A stretch of 64,000 nt of DNA from Anaerobium acetethylicum (GCF_900096945.1 NZ_FMKA01000015.1:31254-95253); one strand, 5' to 3'; shown: positions 8,756 to 17,493, counted from the first letter of the stretch. A program made the numbers and translations. Notes: generated from the letters alone by a model not told the origin.

Positions 8756-10096
8756 ATGTCAGAGTTTCAAGTGGCTTATATCCCTGTTGGGGTGCCGACT
8801 TTCCATATAGAGAGCGCACAGGCGGAATTTGAAAAATCAAAAGAGCTCATCTCCGGTTTAACGGCTCATGGAGTATATCCTGAAAAGATGCTGCTTTCCA
8901 TAGAGGATCTGTGTGCATATCTGGACACGATCAACCCGAGCTTGATCATCCTGCAAAACATTACATTTGCCAATTCGGCTTATCCAAGCGAAGTGTTAAA
9001 AAGATTCTCCTGTCCTGTCCTTCTCTGGACACTGAGAGAACCTGTTATCGACGGAGGGCGTCTGAGGCTCAATTCCCTGACCGGCGCATATTCGGCAGGC
9101 AATTCCCTGATGTCATTCAGGGATGGGAACTTCGAGTACATATTCGGCGGTACAGATGAACAAAAAGTGATCAGCAAGATCAATGCAACCATACAGGCGG
9201 CAAAGCTGAAAACGGAACTGGGCAGCCTGAAGCTGGCGTCAGTCGGCCACACGCCTCAGGGATTCGGATTTGGACGTGCTCTGGACATCGACATGCTGAA
9301 GGTGTTCGGCGTGACACTTGAATCCATAGAAGCGCGGGAGCTGATCAACAAGGCGATCGGATTTACGGATGAAGAGTGCGAGTCCTTCTTGCAGGAAACA
9401 AAAGAACATACTGTCGGCCTTGATGCCACTCCGGAAAAGAACCGCAAAGACTTTGCACGCTTATACAAGGCATACAAAGACTATGTGACGGAGAATAAGA
9501 TCGGCGCGCTTTCTTCTCGCTGCTGGCCGGACTTTTTCACAGCCTTTGGAACGCCGGTATGTACCGTGCTTGCAATGCTGAATGACCTTGGGATTCCGGC
9601 AAGCTGCGAAGCTGACGCCTATGGCGCATTATCCATGTACATGGGAACACAGCTTACAGGCGCTCCTGTTTTCTTTGGTGATCCGGTATCATTAGATGAA
9701 GAAGAGAACACGATTACATTCTGGCACTGCGGCACAGCGGCATGTTCTCTGGCAAACCCGGATACAGGCGCCCAGGTCGGCGTACATCCCAACCGTAAGC
9801 TGGGACCTACCATGGAATTCGGCTGCAAGCCTTGCGAAAAGGTGACAGTATTCCGCATCGGACGTAAGGCGGACGGAGCCTTCAGATTCTTTCTGCTTTC
9901 TGGCGAAGCGCTGGATAAGCCGAAGCAGTTCAGCGGGACTTCGATTGTTGTAAAAACGGAAGCGCCATCTGATGAAATCGTATGCAGAAGCGTGAAAGAA
10001 GGCTGGGAGCCGCATTTTATCGTTATCTACGGGGATGTGAAAGAGCAGCTGGAAGTGCTGGCTCATATGCTGGGTATTGAAGTGTGCAAATACTAA
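8756..10096 (+). CDS. L-fucose/L-arabinose isomerase-family protein, probable SQ isomerase
   Basis: Soluble protein of 446 residues with the fucose/arabinose isomerase fold. An N-terminal Rossmann-like region (VAYIPVGVPTFHIESAQAEF) is followed by a C-terminal active-site block with SRCWPDFFTAFGTPVC and SCEADAYGALSMYMG. The start is the ATG at 8756 after AAGGTGG; the frame upstream is repeat sequence. As last gene of a sulfoquinovosidase operon it probably interconverts sulfoquinovose and 6-deoxy-6-sulfofructose, the role of isomerases of this superfamily in Firmicute sulfoglycolysis. The family is clear from sequence; the exact substrate is inferred. Confidence 0.82.
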   Translation: MSEFQVAYIPVGVPTFHIESAQAEFEKSKELISGLTAHGVYPEKMLLSIEDLCAYLDTINPSLIILQNITFANSAYPSEVLKRFSCPVLLWTLREPVIDGGRLRLNSLTGAYSAGNSLMSFRDGNFEYIFGGTDEQKVISKINATIQAAKLKTELGSLKLASVGHTPQGFGFGRALDIDMLKVFGVTLESIEARELINKAIGFTDEECESFLQETKEHTVGLDATPEKNRKDFARLYKAYKDYVTENKIGALSSRCWPDFFTAFGTPVCTVLAMLNDLGIPASCEADAYGALSMYMGTQLTGAPVFFGDPVSLDEEENTITFWHCGTAACSLANPDTGAQVGVHPNRKLGPTMEFGCKPCEKVTVFRIGRKADGAFRFFLLSGEALDKPKQFSGTSIVVKTEAPSDEIVCRSVKEGWEPHFIVIYGDVKEQLEVLAHMLGIEVCKY

Positions 10097-10217
10097 ACGG
10101 CTGACGGCATGCGTCTGGGGAATGAAGATGCACCTGGTGAAGGAAGGTGCATGGGGCGCGATGCTGAAGGTTTGAGGGTATGGTATAGGAATAGAGTGAT
10201 TGTTTGAAAAGATAAGG

Positions 10218-10255
10218 GACCGGCCGCAAAAGTAGTTTTGCGGCTGGTCTTTTTC
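10218..10255 (+). terminator. Terminator of sulfoquinovose operon
   Basis: A 14-bp stem (GACCGGCCGCAAAA with its complement, one G-U pair), a short loop and TCTTTTTC. It lies 122 bases after the isomerase stop and ends the operon. Confidence 0.85.
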
Positions 10256-10356
10256 GGGTTTTTCGTGAATCTTCCGGGAATGGGTTGGGGAGGGGGAGCT
10301 GATGTGGCGAAGCCGCTTTATTCGTAAACGGGTTCTGTGATATACTGTAGATATAA

Positions 10357-10500
10357 GTTAACGATTCAGTTATCCTGTACCGCAAGGCATTTTTATGCTG
10401 GATTTGTATAAAAACCCGAGAAATGCATGCGCAAAATTGATGGTTCTGCAATTTTTGTGCATCATATGTGACTATGAAGGACATAGTCCTGAATAGTTAC
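10357..10500 (+). repeat. 144-bp MITE-like element, copy 1
   Basis: This has the same length and layout as 29716-29859. The ends are inverted (GTTAACGATTCAG against CTGAATAGTTAC), there is an internal hairpin (TTTTTATGC with GTATAAAAA), and the last 34 bases are identical in both copies. It ends 47 bases before sfsA-mutY and holds no coding sequence. With the terminator it accounts for the 450-base gap between the isomerase and sfsA-mutY. Confidence 0.8.
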
Positions 10501-10547
10501 GATATAACAAAGAACCACGCGTAGAAACAGAAAGGAAATAAGCAAGA

Positions 10548-12557
10548 ATGTTATATGAGAATACCACACGGGGAACTTTTTTGGCCAGGCCCAACAGGTT
10601 CATCGCCCACGTTGAAATAGATGGCAGGGAAGAAGTCTGTCATGTGAAGAATACAGGAAGATGCAAAGAGCTGCTTCAGCCGGGAGTTTCAGTTTTCCTT
10701 GAGAAAAGCAGCAACCCTGCCAGGAAGACGAACTTTTCGCTCATCGGGGTGGAAAAAGGAAACCGTCTGGTCAACATGGACTCACAGGCCCCCAACAAAG
10801 TCGTTCACGAATGGCTGAAAAAAGGAAACCTGTTTCCTGGTGCCACAAAGATCAGGCCGGAAACAAAATACGGAAATTCCAGATTCGATTTTTACATAGA
10901 AGAAGGCGACAGGAAGATCTTCATGGAGGTAAAAGGGGTCACCCTGGAAAACCAGGACGTGGTCCAGTTCCCGGACGCCCCAACCGAGCGGGGAGTGAAG
11001 CACATCAGGGAACTGTGCCAGGCTGTCCGGGACGGCTATGAGGCCTATGTATTCTTCGTGGTGCAGATGAAAAATGTGAACTATTTCACGCCCAATATGG
11101 AAAACCACAGGGCTTTCGGCGAGGCCCTGATCGAGGCGGAAAAATGCGGGGTCAATATCCTGGCTTATGACTGCCATGTGACGGAGGACTCATTGGATAT
11201 AAGGGACAGGGTGGAAGTGCGGCTGGAGGCGCCGGGAGGCTTGGAAGACCAGAATAGGCTGGAATCTATGGATAGTCTGGAAGACCAGAACGGTTTGGAA
11301 TCCCCGGAAAGCATGGAAAACCAGAACGATCCAGAATCTCAGGAAGGCCTGGACGGGCAAGAGGTTCAGACCCGCCTGGGCAGGCTGGCAGCCCTGCTCC
11401 TGGCCTGGTACGATGCCAACGCCCGCATCCTTCCGTGGCGCGAAACAGCCACCCCATACAGGGTCTGGATATCTGAAATCATGCTGCAGCAGACAAGGGT
11501 CGAAGCCGTGAAACCCTACTTTGAACGGTTTATGAATGCTCTCCCGATGATACAGGACCTGGCAGAAATCGAAGAGGAAGCCCTCCTGAAACTCTGGGAA
11601 GGCCTGGGCTACTACAACAGGGCCAGAAACCTGCAGAAGACAGCGAAAATAGTGGTCAAAGAATATGGCGGGGAGCTTCCGCCTTCCTATGAGGAACTGC
11701 TGAAGCTTCCCGGAATCGGGAGCTATACGGCAGGCGCCGTCTCCTCTATCGCATACGGGATTCCGGTGCCGGCAGTGGACGGAAACGTTCTGAGGGTGAT
11801 TTCCAGGGTCATGGCAAGCGACGAGGATATCCTGAAGCCCTCTGTGAAAAAGAAGATGGAGGAGGACTTGCTGGCTGTCATGCCTCAGGACAGGCCGGGA
11901 GCCTTTAATCAGGCTTTGATGGAAATCGGCGCCATGGTCTGCGTCCCAAACGGAATGGCGAAATGTGAAGAATGTCCATTGAACCAGATCTGCAGGGCAA
12001 AGGAGCTGGGAATCGTTATGGAGCTGCCTAAAAAAACACCAAAAAAATCCAGGAAAATCGAGAAAAAGACCGTTCTGGTCATCAGATCAGGCGATAAGGT
12101 GGCCATCAGGAAACGTGATAAAAAGGGCCTTCTGGCCGGATTGTATGAGTTTCCAAATGTGGAAGGCCATCTGTCGGAACAGGAAGCACTTGAGCTCGTA
12201 AAGAAAATGTCCTTTTCTCCTATCAGGATCCAGAAGCTGGAGCCGTCGAAGCATATTTTTACCCATAAGGAATGGCATATGATTGGGTATGTGGTGAAGA
12301 TAGAGGAAGCGGAGATGATGGAGACAGGTGGGATCACGGGGACAGTTGGAATCATGGGGACAGATGAGATCATGATGACAGATGAAATCATGGAGCCTGA
12401 CGAGGTTCGGGAGAAGCCGGAGGAAAATGACGATACGGTGCCGGCAGACTGCATTTTTGTCGAGGCAAAGGAATCGGAAGAGGCTTATCCTATCCCGACG
12501 GCGTTCCAGGCATATACGAAGTATATGAATATAAGGCTGGGGAATGAGAAATATTAA
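10548..12557 (+). CDS. mutY: SfsA - MutY fusion protein (adenine DNA glycosylase)
   Basis: Single 669-residue frame. Residues 1-228 are SfsA (sugar fermentation stimulation protein, putative DNA/RNA nuclease, with blocks LARPNRFIAHVEIDGREEVC and GNSRFDFYIEEGDRKIFMEV). Residues 231-266 are a repeat-rich acidic linker. MutY starts near 284, removing adenine opposite 8-oxoguanine. Catalytic Glu310 (SEIMLQQTRV) and Asp411 (AVDGNVLR) keep the E. coli spacing; the helix-hairpin-helix is LPGIGSYTAGA and the [4Fe-4S] ligands are Cys465, 473, 476 and 482. A C-terminal Nudix-like 8-oxoG recognition domain carries a low-complexity insertion. Both domains look intact. An AGGAAAT box precedes the ATG. Confidence 0.93.
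   Translation: MLYENTTRGTFLARPNRFIAHVEIDGREEVCHVKNTGRCKELLQPGVSVFLEKSSNPARKTNFSLIGVEKGNRLVNMDSQAPNKVVHEWLKKGNLFPGATKIRPETKYGNSRFDFYIEEGDRKIFMEVKGVTLENQDVVQFPDAPTERGVKHIRELCQAVRDGYEAYVFFVVQMKNVNYFTPNMENHRAFGEALIEAEKCGVNILAYDCHVTEDSLDIRDRVEVRLEAPGGLEDQNRLESMDSLEDQNGLESPESMENQNDPESQEGLDGQEVQTRLGRLAALLLAWYDANARILPWRETATPYRVWISEIMLQQTRVEAVKPYFERFMNALPMIQDLAEIEEEALLKLWEGLGYYNRARNLQKTAKIVVKEYGGELPPSYEELLKLPGIGSYTAGAVSSIAYGIPVPAVDGNVLRVISRVMASDEDILKPSVKKKMEEDLLAVMPQDRPGAFNQALMEIGAMVCVPNGMAKCEECPLNQICRAKELGIVMELPKKTPKKSRKIEKKTVLVIRSGDKVAIRKRDKKGLLAGLYEFPNVEGHLSEQEALELVKKMSFSPIRIQKLEPSKHIFTHKEWHMIGYVVKIEEAEMMETGGITGTVGIMGTDEIMMTDEIMEPDEVREKPEENDDTVPADCIFVEAKESEEAYPIPTAFQAYTKYMNIRLGNEKY
11238..11345 (+). 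repeat. 36-bp tandem repeats in SfsA-MutY linker
   Basis: Three degenerate 12-residue units on the theme (S/G)(L/M)E(D/N)QN--ES-(D/E) encode residues 231-266, exactly at the junction of the two domains. The frame is kept, so the repeats lengthen a flexible acidic tether. Confidence 0.75.
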
Positions 12558-12745
12558 TGTTCACTTCGTGAATATGAACGCGCTTAGCGATGCGCGAAAA
12601 TGGTGCTAAGCTCAACATTTCGCGCTACAGGACTCGGGTTTTCTACGACGTTCGTTTCTCCACATGCACAAAAAACACCTCGCGCAAGCTGATATGAGAA
12701 AAATAACTGAAAAATATCCGTTAAAAAAGTAACTATCTAAAAACC
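12558..12745. other. Gene-free stretch with nested inverted repeats
   Basis: Several short inverted repeats overlap here: TTCAC-TTC-GTGAA, GCTTAGC...GCTAAGC and GCGCGAAAATG...CATTTCGCGC. No coding sequence or U-rich terminator is evident. They may be a decayed repeat element or the 3' end structure of sfsA-mutY. Confidence 0.4.
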
Positions 12746-12828
12746 TTGACTTTATTGTCAACCGTAGAATACAATAAACAATACATGACCCGACACTTTC
12801 AGCATCAGACAGTGTTGGGTCTTTGATT
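12746..12828 (+). promoter_or_regulatory. Promoter plus 5' hairpin of YczE-like gene
   Basis: TTGACT (12746-12751), 18 bases and TACAAT (12770-12775) form a good promoter. Almost at the transcript start is an 11-bp stem (GACCCGACACT with AGTGTTGGGTC, 12787-12821) followed by TTTGATTT. That suggests an attenuator or a protective 5' hairpin. Confidence 0.6.
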
Positions 12829-12891
12829 TGAACCTGGCAAGCAGCGTAAGCGGATTATGAATATCTGCTATGAACATGAAGGAGCATAAAA

Positions 12892-13572
12892 ATGAAATTA
12901 CACACAAGAATACTTTTATATTTAACCGGTCTGGTGATCTTGGCATTCGGAGTCGTGCTGAACACGAAAACGGGCCTCGGGGTATCGCCGATCAATTCGG
13001 TTCCTTATAGCATCTCCACCATAACAGGCCTGAGCCTGGGTACGGTGACTGTGATCATGTATTCGGTCTATGTGGTTCTGGAGAGCCTTCTTCTGGGAAA
13101 GGATTTCAAACCGGTTGTCCTTCTGCAGCTGCCCTGCGGTATGGTTTTCGGCAGATTTACGGATATGTTCGTATCCATGATTACCATCAAGGCAGAATCC
13201 ATGGCAATGCGCCTGGTGCTTCTGGCAATGGCAATATTCTGCACTGCCTTGGGAGTCGTGATCACAATCAGAATGAACATCGTGCCGATGGCTCCGGATG
13301 GACTGACCCAGGTCCTGGGAATGAGGCTGAAAAAAGATTTCGGTTTTGCGAAAAACCTGTTCGATTTTGTTTCTGTTATTGCCACATTGGCTATAGGCCT
13401 GATCTTTGGAGGCAGAATCATCGGAATCGGACTGGGAACGGTGATTGCGGTTGTTGGAATCGGAAGAACGATCAGGCTGATCAATGGAGTCATAAATTCA
13501 GTTAAGAGAAGGCGCGAACAGACAGAACAGCCGCAAGCCGGTGACACAGGGTGTCTGGATGGTGAATCATGA
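12892..13572 (+). CDS. YczE/YitT-like membrane protein
   Basis: Integral membrane protein of 226 residues with five or six hydrophobic helices. The N-terminal pattern ILLYLTGLVILAFGVVLNTK followed by GLGVSPINSVPYSIS is typical of the YczE/YyaS group (COG2364). Family members are uncharacterised or implicated in transport. GAAGGAG precedes the ATG. The gene stands alone behind its own promoter and shares a terminator with the converging Nudix gene. No function can be stated beyond membrane protein. Confidence 0.8.
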   Translation: MKLHTRILLYLTGLVILAFGVVLNTKTGLGVSPINSVPYSISTITGLSLGTVTVIMYSVYVVLESLLLGKDFKPVVLLQLPCGMVFGRFTDMFVSMITIKAESMAMRLVLLAMAIFCTALGVVITIRMNIVPMAPDGLTQVLGMRLKKDFGFAKNLFDFVSVIATLAIGLIFGGRIIGIGLGTVIAVVGIGRTIRLINGVINSVKRRREQTEQPQAGDTGCLDGES

Positions 13573-13611
13573 TGAACAGGCAGATAAATTACCAGAACCC
13601 TTAAATAGCGA

Positions 13612-13660
13612 AAACAGAAACAGGACCACTTCGGAGTTTTGGAAGTGGTCCTGTTTCTGT
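13612..13660. terminator. Bidirectional terminator
   Basis: An 18-bp perfect stem (ACAGAAACAGGACCACTT with its complement) and an 11-base loop lie between the converging YczE-like and Nudix genes, abutting the Nudix stop. Confidence 0.85.
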
Positions 13661-14050
13661 CTATTCCGCCAGCTTTTTGATTTCGTTCACAACTTCAATA
13701 TCCGCCGGAAGCCAGTCGACAGAGTCGATTTCCTGGATGCCCAGCCATTTGGAATCGCTGTGCTCCAAAAGGGTCAGATTTCCGTTGGTCACCGAGCACA
13801 GATAGCAGTGCATGGTAAGGTGGAACGCAGGATAGTCATATTCAATGGTCATAAGGAATCTGTCCACTGAAATGTCGGTTTCCAGTTCCTCGCGGATTTC
13901 CCGGACGAGGGCGTCTTCCGGAATCTCATCAGGTTCGATCTTTCCACCGGGGAATTCCCACCAGCCTTTGAACTCGCCGTAGCCACGCTGGGTGGCGAAT
14001 ATTTTATTGTTCTTTTTGATAATTGCTGCAACAACGTTTATGGTTTTCAT
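13661..14050 (-). CDS. MutT-type Nudix hydrolase
   Basis: Nudix pyrophosphohydrolase of 129 residues, the length of MutT and related (d)NTP pyrophosphatases. The Nudix box starts at Gly36, with Glu42, Arg50-Glu51 and Glu54-Glu55 in place (GKIEPDEIPEDALVREIREE); the usual Gly after EEx is Glu, common in this subgroup. The start MKTINVVAAI follows a GAGGAG box on the minus strand. It probably hydrolyses oxidised or non-canonical nucleoside triphosphates such as 8-oxo-dGTP. MutY is encoded 1.1 kb away, so two arms of the oxidised-guanine defence lie close together in opposite orientation. Confidence 0.88.
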   Translation of the reverse strand: MKTINVVAAIIKKNNKIFATQRGYGEFKGWWEFPGGKIEPDEIPEDALVREIREELETDISVDRFLMTIEYDYPAFHLTMHCYLCSVTNGNLTLLEHSDSKWLGIQEIDSVDWLPADIEVVNEIKKLAE

Positions 14051-14201
14051 TGTGTGGTCTCCTCGTATGTTGATTCTAACTGATTTTAAAATAAATGGCA
14101 GAAAAGGCAGAGGTATGCTGAATTCAAAGCTGCTTTTTATGAGATGGGTTTATTATAGTATTTGTGGGAGGGAATTTCAATGGGGTTGTCTTGGGAAAAA
14201 T

Positions 14202-14258
14202 GGTACCTGACACCATAAACTTTGACACCATAAACTTTATTTAATGGTGTCAGGTACC
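14202..14258. repeat. Palindromic repeat copy 1 (57-bp variant)
   Basis: Starts GGTACCTGACACCATAAACT and ends ATGGTGTCAGGTACC, with a 15-base internal duplication of TGACACCATAAACTT that lengthens the usual 42 bp to 57. A further half-site GGTACCAGAATT follows at 14265. It lies between the mutT and adeC promoter regions. Confidence 0.9.
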
Positions 14259-14441
14259 AGAATGGGTACCAGAATTACGTTGGAAAGAACACAGATGAGA
14301 TTGACAAAAGAGCGATCCCTAGCTACAGTGAATATAGAGAGAAGTCCGGTATATCAAACCCGGATGATGGGAAAAAGATTCTGTAATGAGTGATAAATAT
14401 AGTTATGTTATGATACTGAATACCAGGAAGGGGCAATGAAA

Positions 14442-16172
14442 ATGAATTATAAAGACTATCCTGCCATGTCAAGAGCGGCACGAGGCTTGGAAAAAGCAGA
14501 CCTGGTACTGAAGAACGGAAAAGTACTGAACGTATTCACGGAAGAATTCGTGGAGGCCGATGTTGCAATCTGCAATGGAACGATTGTGGGCGTCGGATCC
14601 TATTCGGGAGTCAGGGAGATTGACTTGCATGGCAAATATGTTGTACCAGGATTTGCGGACAGCCACCTTCATCTGGAGTCCACGCTTGTGCAGCCCTTTG
14701 AACTGATCAACGAAGCCCTCAGATACGGGACCACGACTTTTATTGTGGATCCCCATGAATCGGCAAACGTGGCGGGACTGGACGGAATCGATTATATACT
14801 GGACCAGACCTCCGATGTGGCGGCAAACGTTTACGTGATGGTGCCGTCCTGCGTTCCGGCTGCGCCATTTGAGGATAACGGCTTCATCCTGAACCCGGCT
14901 GAAATGAAGAAGTACCTCGACAATAAACGGATCCTGGGACTTGGCGAAGTGATGGACTGCAAGGCGGTCATTGACGGCGAACCTCTGATGATGGAAAAGC
15001 TCGAGATGTTCCAGTCAAAAAATATGGACGGCCATGCCCCGTTTCTGAGCGACCAGGATCTGGCGGCTTATGCGCTGGCAGGAATCAGAACGGACCACGA
15101 ATGCTGCGATTACGAATATGCAAAGAAGGAATGCGGAAACGGCATTTATGTGCTTATCCGGGAAGGAAGCGCCGCAAAGAACCTGGAGGCTATCGTTACG
15201 GGAATCGTAGCGGACAACGCACCCATGGAACGGTACTGCTTCTGCACGGATGACAAGCATATCGAAGAAATAAAAGAAGAAGGCCATATAAGCGCCAACG
15301 TGAAAAAGGCAGTCAGACTAGGGATTCCTCCTGCGAAGGCCCTGAAAATGGCCAGCTGGCAGGCGGCCTCCTGCTACGGCCTGAAGCACCTGGGAGCCAT
15401 AGCGCCCGGGTACCAGGCAGACCTGGTATTGCTGGACGACCTGGAAGAGTTCCGGATATCCGGTGTGTTCCACAAGGGCAGGAATATCGAGGAATATGAA
15501 GCGAAAGTCAGAATCAGCTGTCCGGATAGGATCAGGAATACCGTTCGGGTAACGGATTTTGACAAGAGCAGACTGGAAATCCGTTCCGATGGAAAAGAAT
15601 TTCCTGTAATCGGCATCATATCTGGCCAGATCGTCACGAAGAAGCTGCTGGAAAAACTGCCGGAAGAAGAGGGAAGGTTTGTTCCGGATGAAACCTATAG
15701 CAAAATTGCCGTGGTCGAACGGCATAAGGGCACCGGGAAAGTGGGCGTCGGTGTGATCAAAGGCTTCGGAATCAAGCACGGGGCAATTGCCTCAAGCGTG
15801 TCCCACGATTCCCATAATATCATCGTAGTCGGCGACAATGATGAGGATATGGTGGCGGCAGTACAGGAACTGGTGGAAAAGCAGGGCGGATATACCATAA
15901 TCAGCGGCGGCAGATCGGTCGGAACCCTTCCGCTTCCGATCATGGGGCTTATGAGTGACGCGGGGCATGAAGAGGTTGGAGAAAAACTAAAAGGCATGAT
16001 TCAGAAGGCCCATGAAATGGGCGTGAATCCGGGAATAGATACTTTCATCAATCTGTCCTTTATGGCGCTTTCTGTGATACCTGAAATCAGGATTACTACA
16101 CGGGGGATCTATGATGTTGTGGAAAACAGGTTCTATGGGCGGGAAGGATGCTTTGATAAAAGCTGTTTTTGA
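14442..16172 (+). CDS. ade: Adenine deaminase
   Basis: Amidohydrolase-superfamily adenine deaminase converting adenine to hypoxanthine and ammonia in purine salvage. About 576 residues, the usual length. An N-terminal beta domain is followed by the metal site GFADSHLHLESTL, the family motif VDPHESANVAG, the block DGHAPFLSDQDLAAYALAGI, and the C-terminal ade domain (GGRSVGTLPLPIMGLMSD). Two ATGs are possible. AGGAAGGGG sits 8 bases before 14442 but only 2 before 14436, so I prefer 14442. It is monocistronic with a hairpin downstream. Confidence 0.95.
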   Translation: MNYKDYPAMSRAARGLEKADLVLKNGKVLNVFTEEFVEADVAICNGTIVGVGSYSGVREIDLHGKYVVPGFADSHLHLESTLVQPFELINEALRYGTTTFIVDPHESANVAGLDGIDYILDQTSDVAANVYVMVPSCVPAAPFEDNGFILNPAEMKKYLDNKRILGLGEVMDCKAVIDGEPLMMEKLEMFQSKNMDGHAPFLSDQDLAAYALAGIRTDHECCDYEYAKKECGNGIYVLIREGSAAKNLEAIVTGIVADNAPMERYCFCTDDKHIEEIKEEGHISANVKKAVRLGIPPAKALKMASWQAASCYGLKHLGAIAPGYQADLVLLDDLEEFRISGVFHKGRNIEEYEAKVRISCPDRIRNTVRVTDFDKSRLEIRSDGKEFPVIGIISGQIVTKKLLEKLPEEEGRFVPDETYSKIAVVERHKGTGKVGVGVIKGFGIKHGAIASSVSHDSHNIIVVGDNDEDMVAAVQELVEKQGGYTIISGGRSVGTLPLPIMGLMSDAGHEEVGEKLKGMIQKAHEMGVNPGIDTFINLSFMALSVIPEIRITTRGIYDVVENRFYGREGCFDKSCF

Positions 16173-16197
16173 TTGCAGAAAGTGAATAATAGAAGCA

Positions 16198-16258
16198 TAA
16201 ATAAGTCCAGGTTTTTTGATATGACCATATCAATATCATTTGCCCTGGACTTATTTTA
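16198..16258 (+). terminator. Terminator after adenine deaminase
   Basis: AATAAGTCCAGG and CCTGGACTTATT form a 12-bp stem around a long AT-rich loop containing its own small dyad (GATATGACCATATC), followed by TTAAT. It is probably the transcription end of the deaminase gene. Confidence 0.6.
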
Positions 16259-16334
16259 ATAGGTGCAACTTATGCCCGATTATCCAATTCAGTTTCATAG
16301 AGGATAAACTTCTAATTGGAAAAATGGGAAAAAT

Positions 16335-16376
16335 GGTACCTGACACCATAAACTGCAGTTTATGGTGTCAGGTACC
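16335..16376. repeat. 42-bp perfect palindrome, copy 2
   Basis: Perfectly self-complementary over all 42 bases, from GGTACCTGACACC to GGTGTCAGGTACC with centre AACTGCAGTT. It lies between the deaminase terminator and the Fic gene. Confidence 0.95.
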
Positions 16377-16502
16377 AGAATTGCTAAGCAATAAACCATC
16401 TTGCTGAAAATATTTATATTAGTAAAGAAAATTATAAATAAATTTACCAAAGCAAAGATTTTTGGTATAATGATGACAGAAATATTTTAGGAGGTAAAGA
16501 AA

Positions 16503-17432
16503 ATGGGAATCCGATATGATGGGCTTTTCATAATGCTCAAAGAAAATGGAATCACAAAAACAGGCCTTCAGAAACGTCTGGGTCTGTCTTCCGCAACCAT
16601 GGCAAAGTTATCGAAGAATGAGAATGTGGCAATGAAGGTCATTGAAGATATCTGCAGAGAGCTGAAATGTCAGCCGGGCGACATCATGTCAATGACCAGC
16701 GATTCACCGCCAAACAAGCTGCTCTCTGTTCTTAAGGAAGAGAAGGAAATGAAGCTGAAGGGCGGAATCTACCACCAGACACAGATCAAACTGGCCTACA
16801 ATTCAAACCGCATCGAAGGCAGCATGCTTTCAGAGGATCAGACAAGATACATCTATGAGACAAATACAATTGAAGTGAAGGCGGATAAACCAACAAAAGT
16901 AGATGATATCATTGAGACGGTCAACCATTTCCAGTGCTTCGATTATATGATCGACTGTGCAGAAAGCGAGCTGACGGAAAGTATCATGAAAGAATTTCAC
17001 CGGATTTTGAAAAGCGGTACTTCGGATAGCCGGAAAGACTGGTTCCGTGTAGGCGATTACAAAGCAAGACCTAATGTAGTGGGAGATATGAGGACAACGG
17101 CACCCGCCAAGGTTCAGGGCGAAATCAGAAAACTGCTTGAGGAATACAATGAAAAGAAGAGCATTAATATCGATGATATCATAGAGTTTCATTATCGGTT
17201 TGAGACAATCCATCCATTTCAGGATGGCAATGGACGGGTGGGGAGGATGATCCTGTTCAAGGAGTGCCTCAGACATCACATTATTCCGTTCATCATTGAT
17301 GAGGAACATAAACTGTACTATTATAGGGGACTGAAGGAGTATCCGAATGAAAGAGGGTATCTGACAGATACGTGTCTTTCGGCTCAGGATAGATATCGCG
17401 AGCTGATGAAATATTTTTTTGAGGAAGAATGA
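16503..17432 (+). CDS. HTH - Fic domain protein (AMPylase-type)
   Basis: Fusion of 309 residues. Residues 5-62 form a Cro-type helix-turn-helix (ITKTGLQKRLGLSSATMAKL), and the rest is a Fic domain. The catalytic motif HPFQDGNGRVGR starts at His237, so the transferase centre is complete. The inhibitory helix motif S-x-x-x-E-G is at residues 101-106 (SNRIEG), on the N-terminal side as in class II Fic proteins. Fic enzymes usually transfer AMP to Thr/Tyr of target proteins. The HTH suggests autoregulation or a promoter-bound role. No antitoxin partner lies next to it. AGGAGG precedes the ATG. Confidence 0.92.
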   Translation: MGIRYDGLFIMLKENGITKTGLQKRLGLSSATMAKLSKNENVAMKVIEDICRELKCQPGDIMSMTSDSPPNKLLSVLKEEKEMKLKGGIYHQTQIKLAYNSNRIEGSMLSEDQTRYIYETNTIEVKADKPTKVDDIIETVNHFQCFDYMIDCAESELTESIMKEFHRILKSGTSDSRKDWFRVGDYKARPNVVGDMRTTAPAKVQGEIRKLLEEYNEKKSINIDDIIEFHYRFETIHPFQDGNGRVGRMILFKECLRHHIIPFIIDEEHKLYYYRGLKEYPNERGYLTDTCLSAQDRYRELMKYFFEEE

Positions 17433-17493
17433 GCTGATGTATCCGTTAGGGTGTAGAACTTGAATAGAGCCAATAATGGTCAAAAGAAAAATG

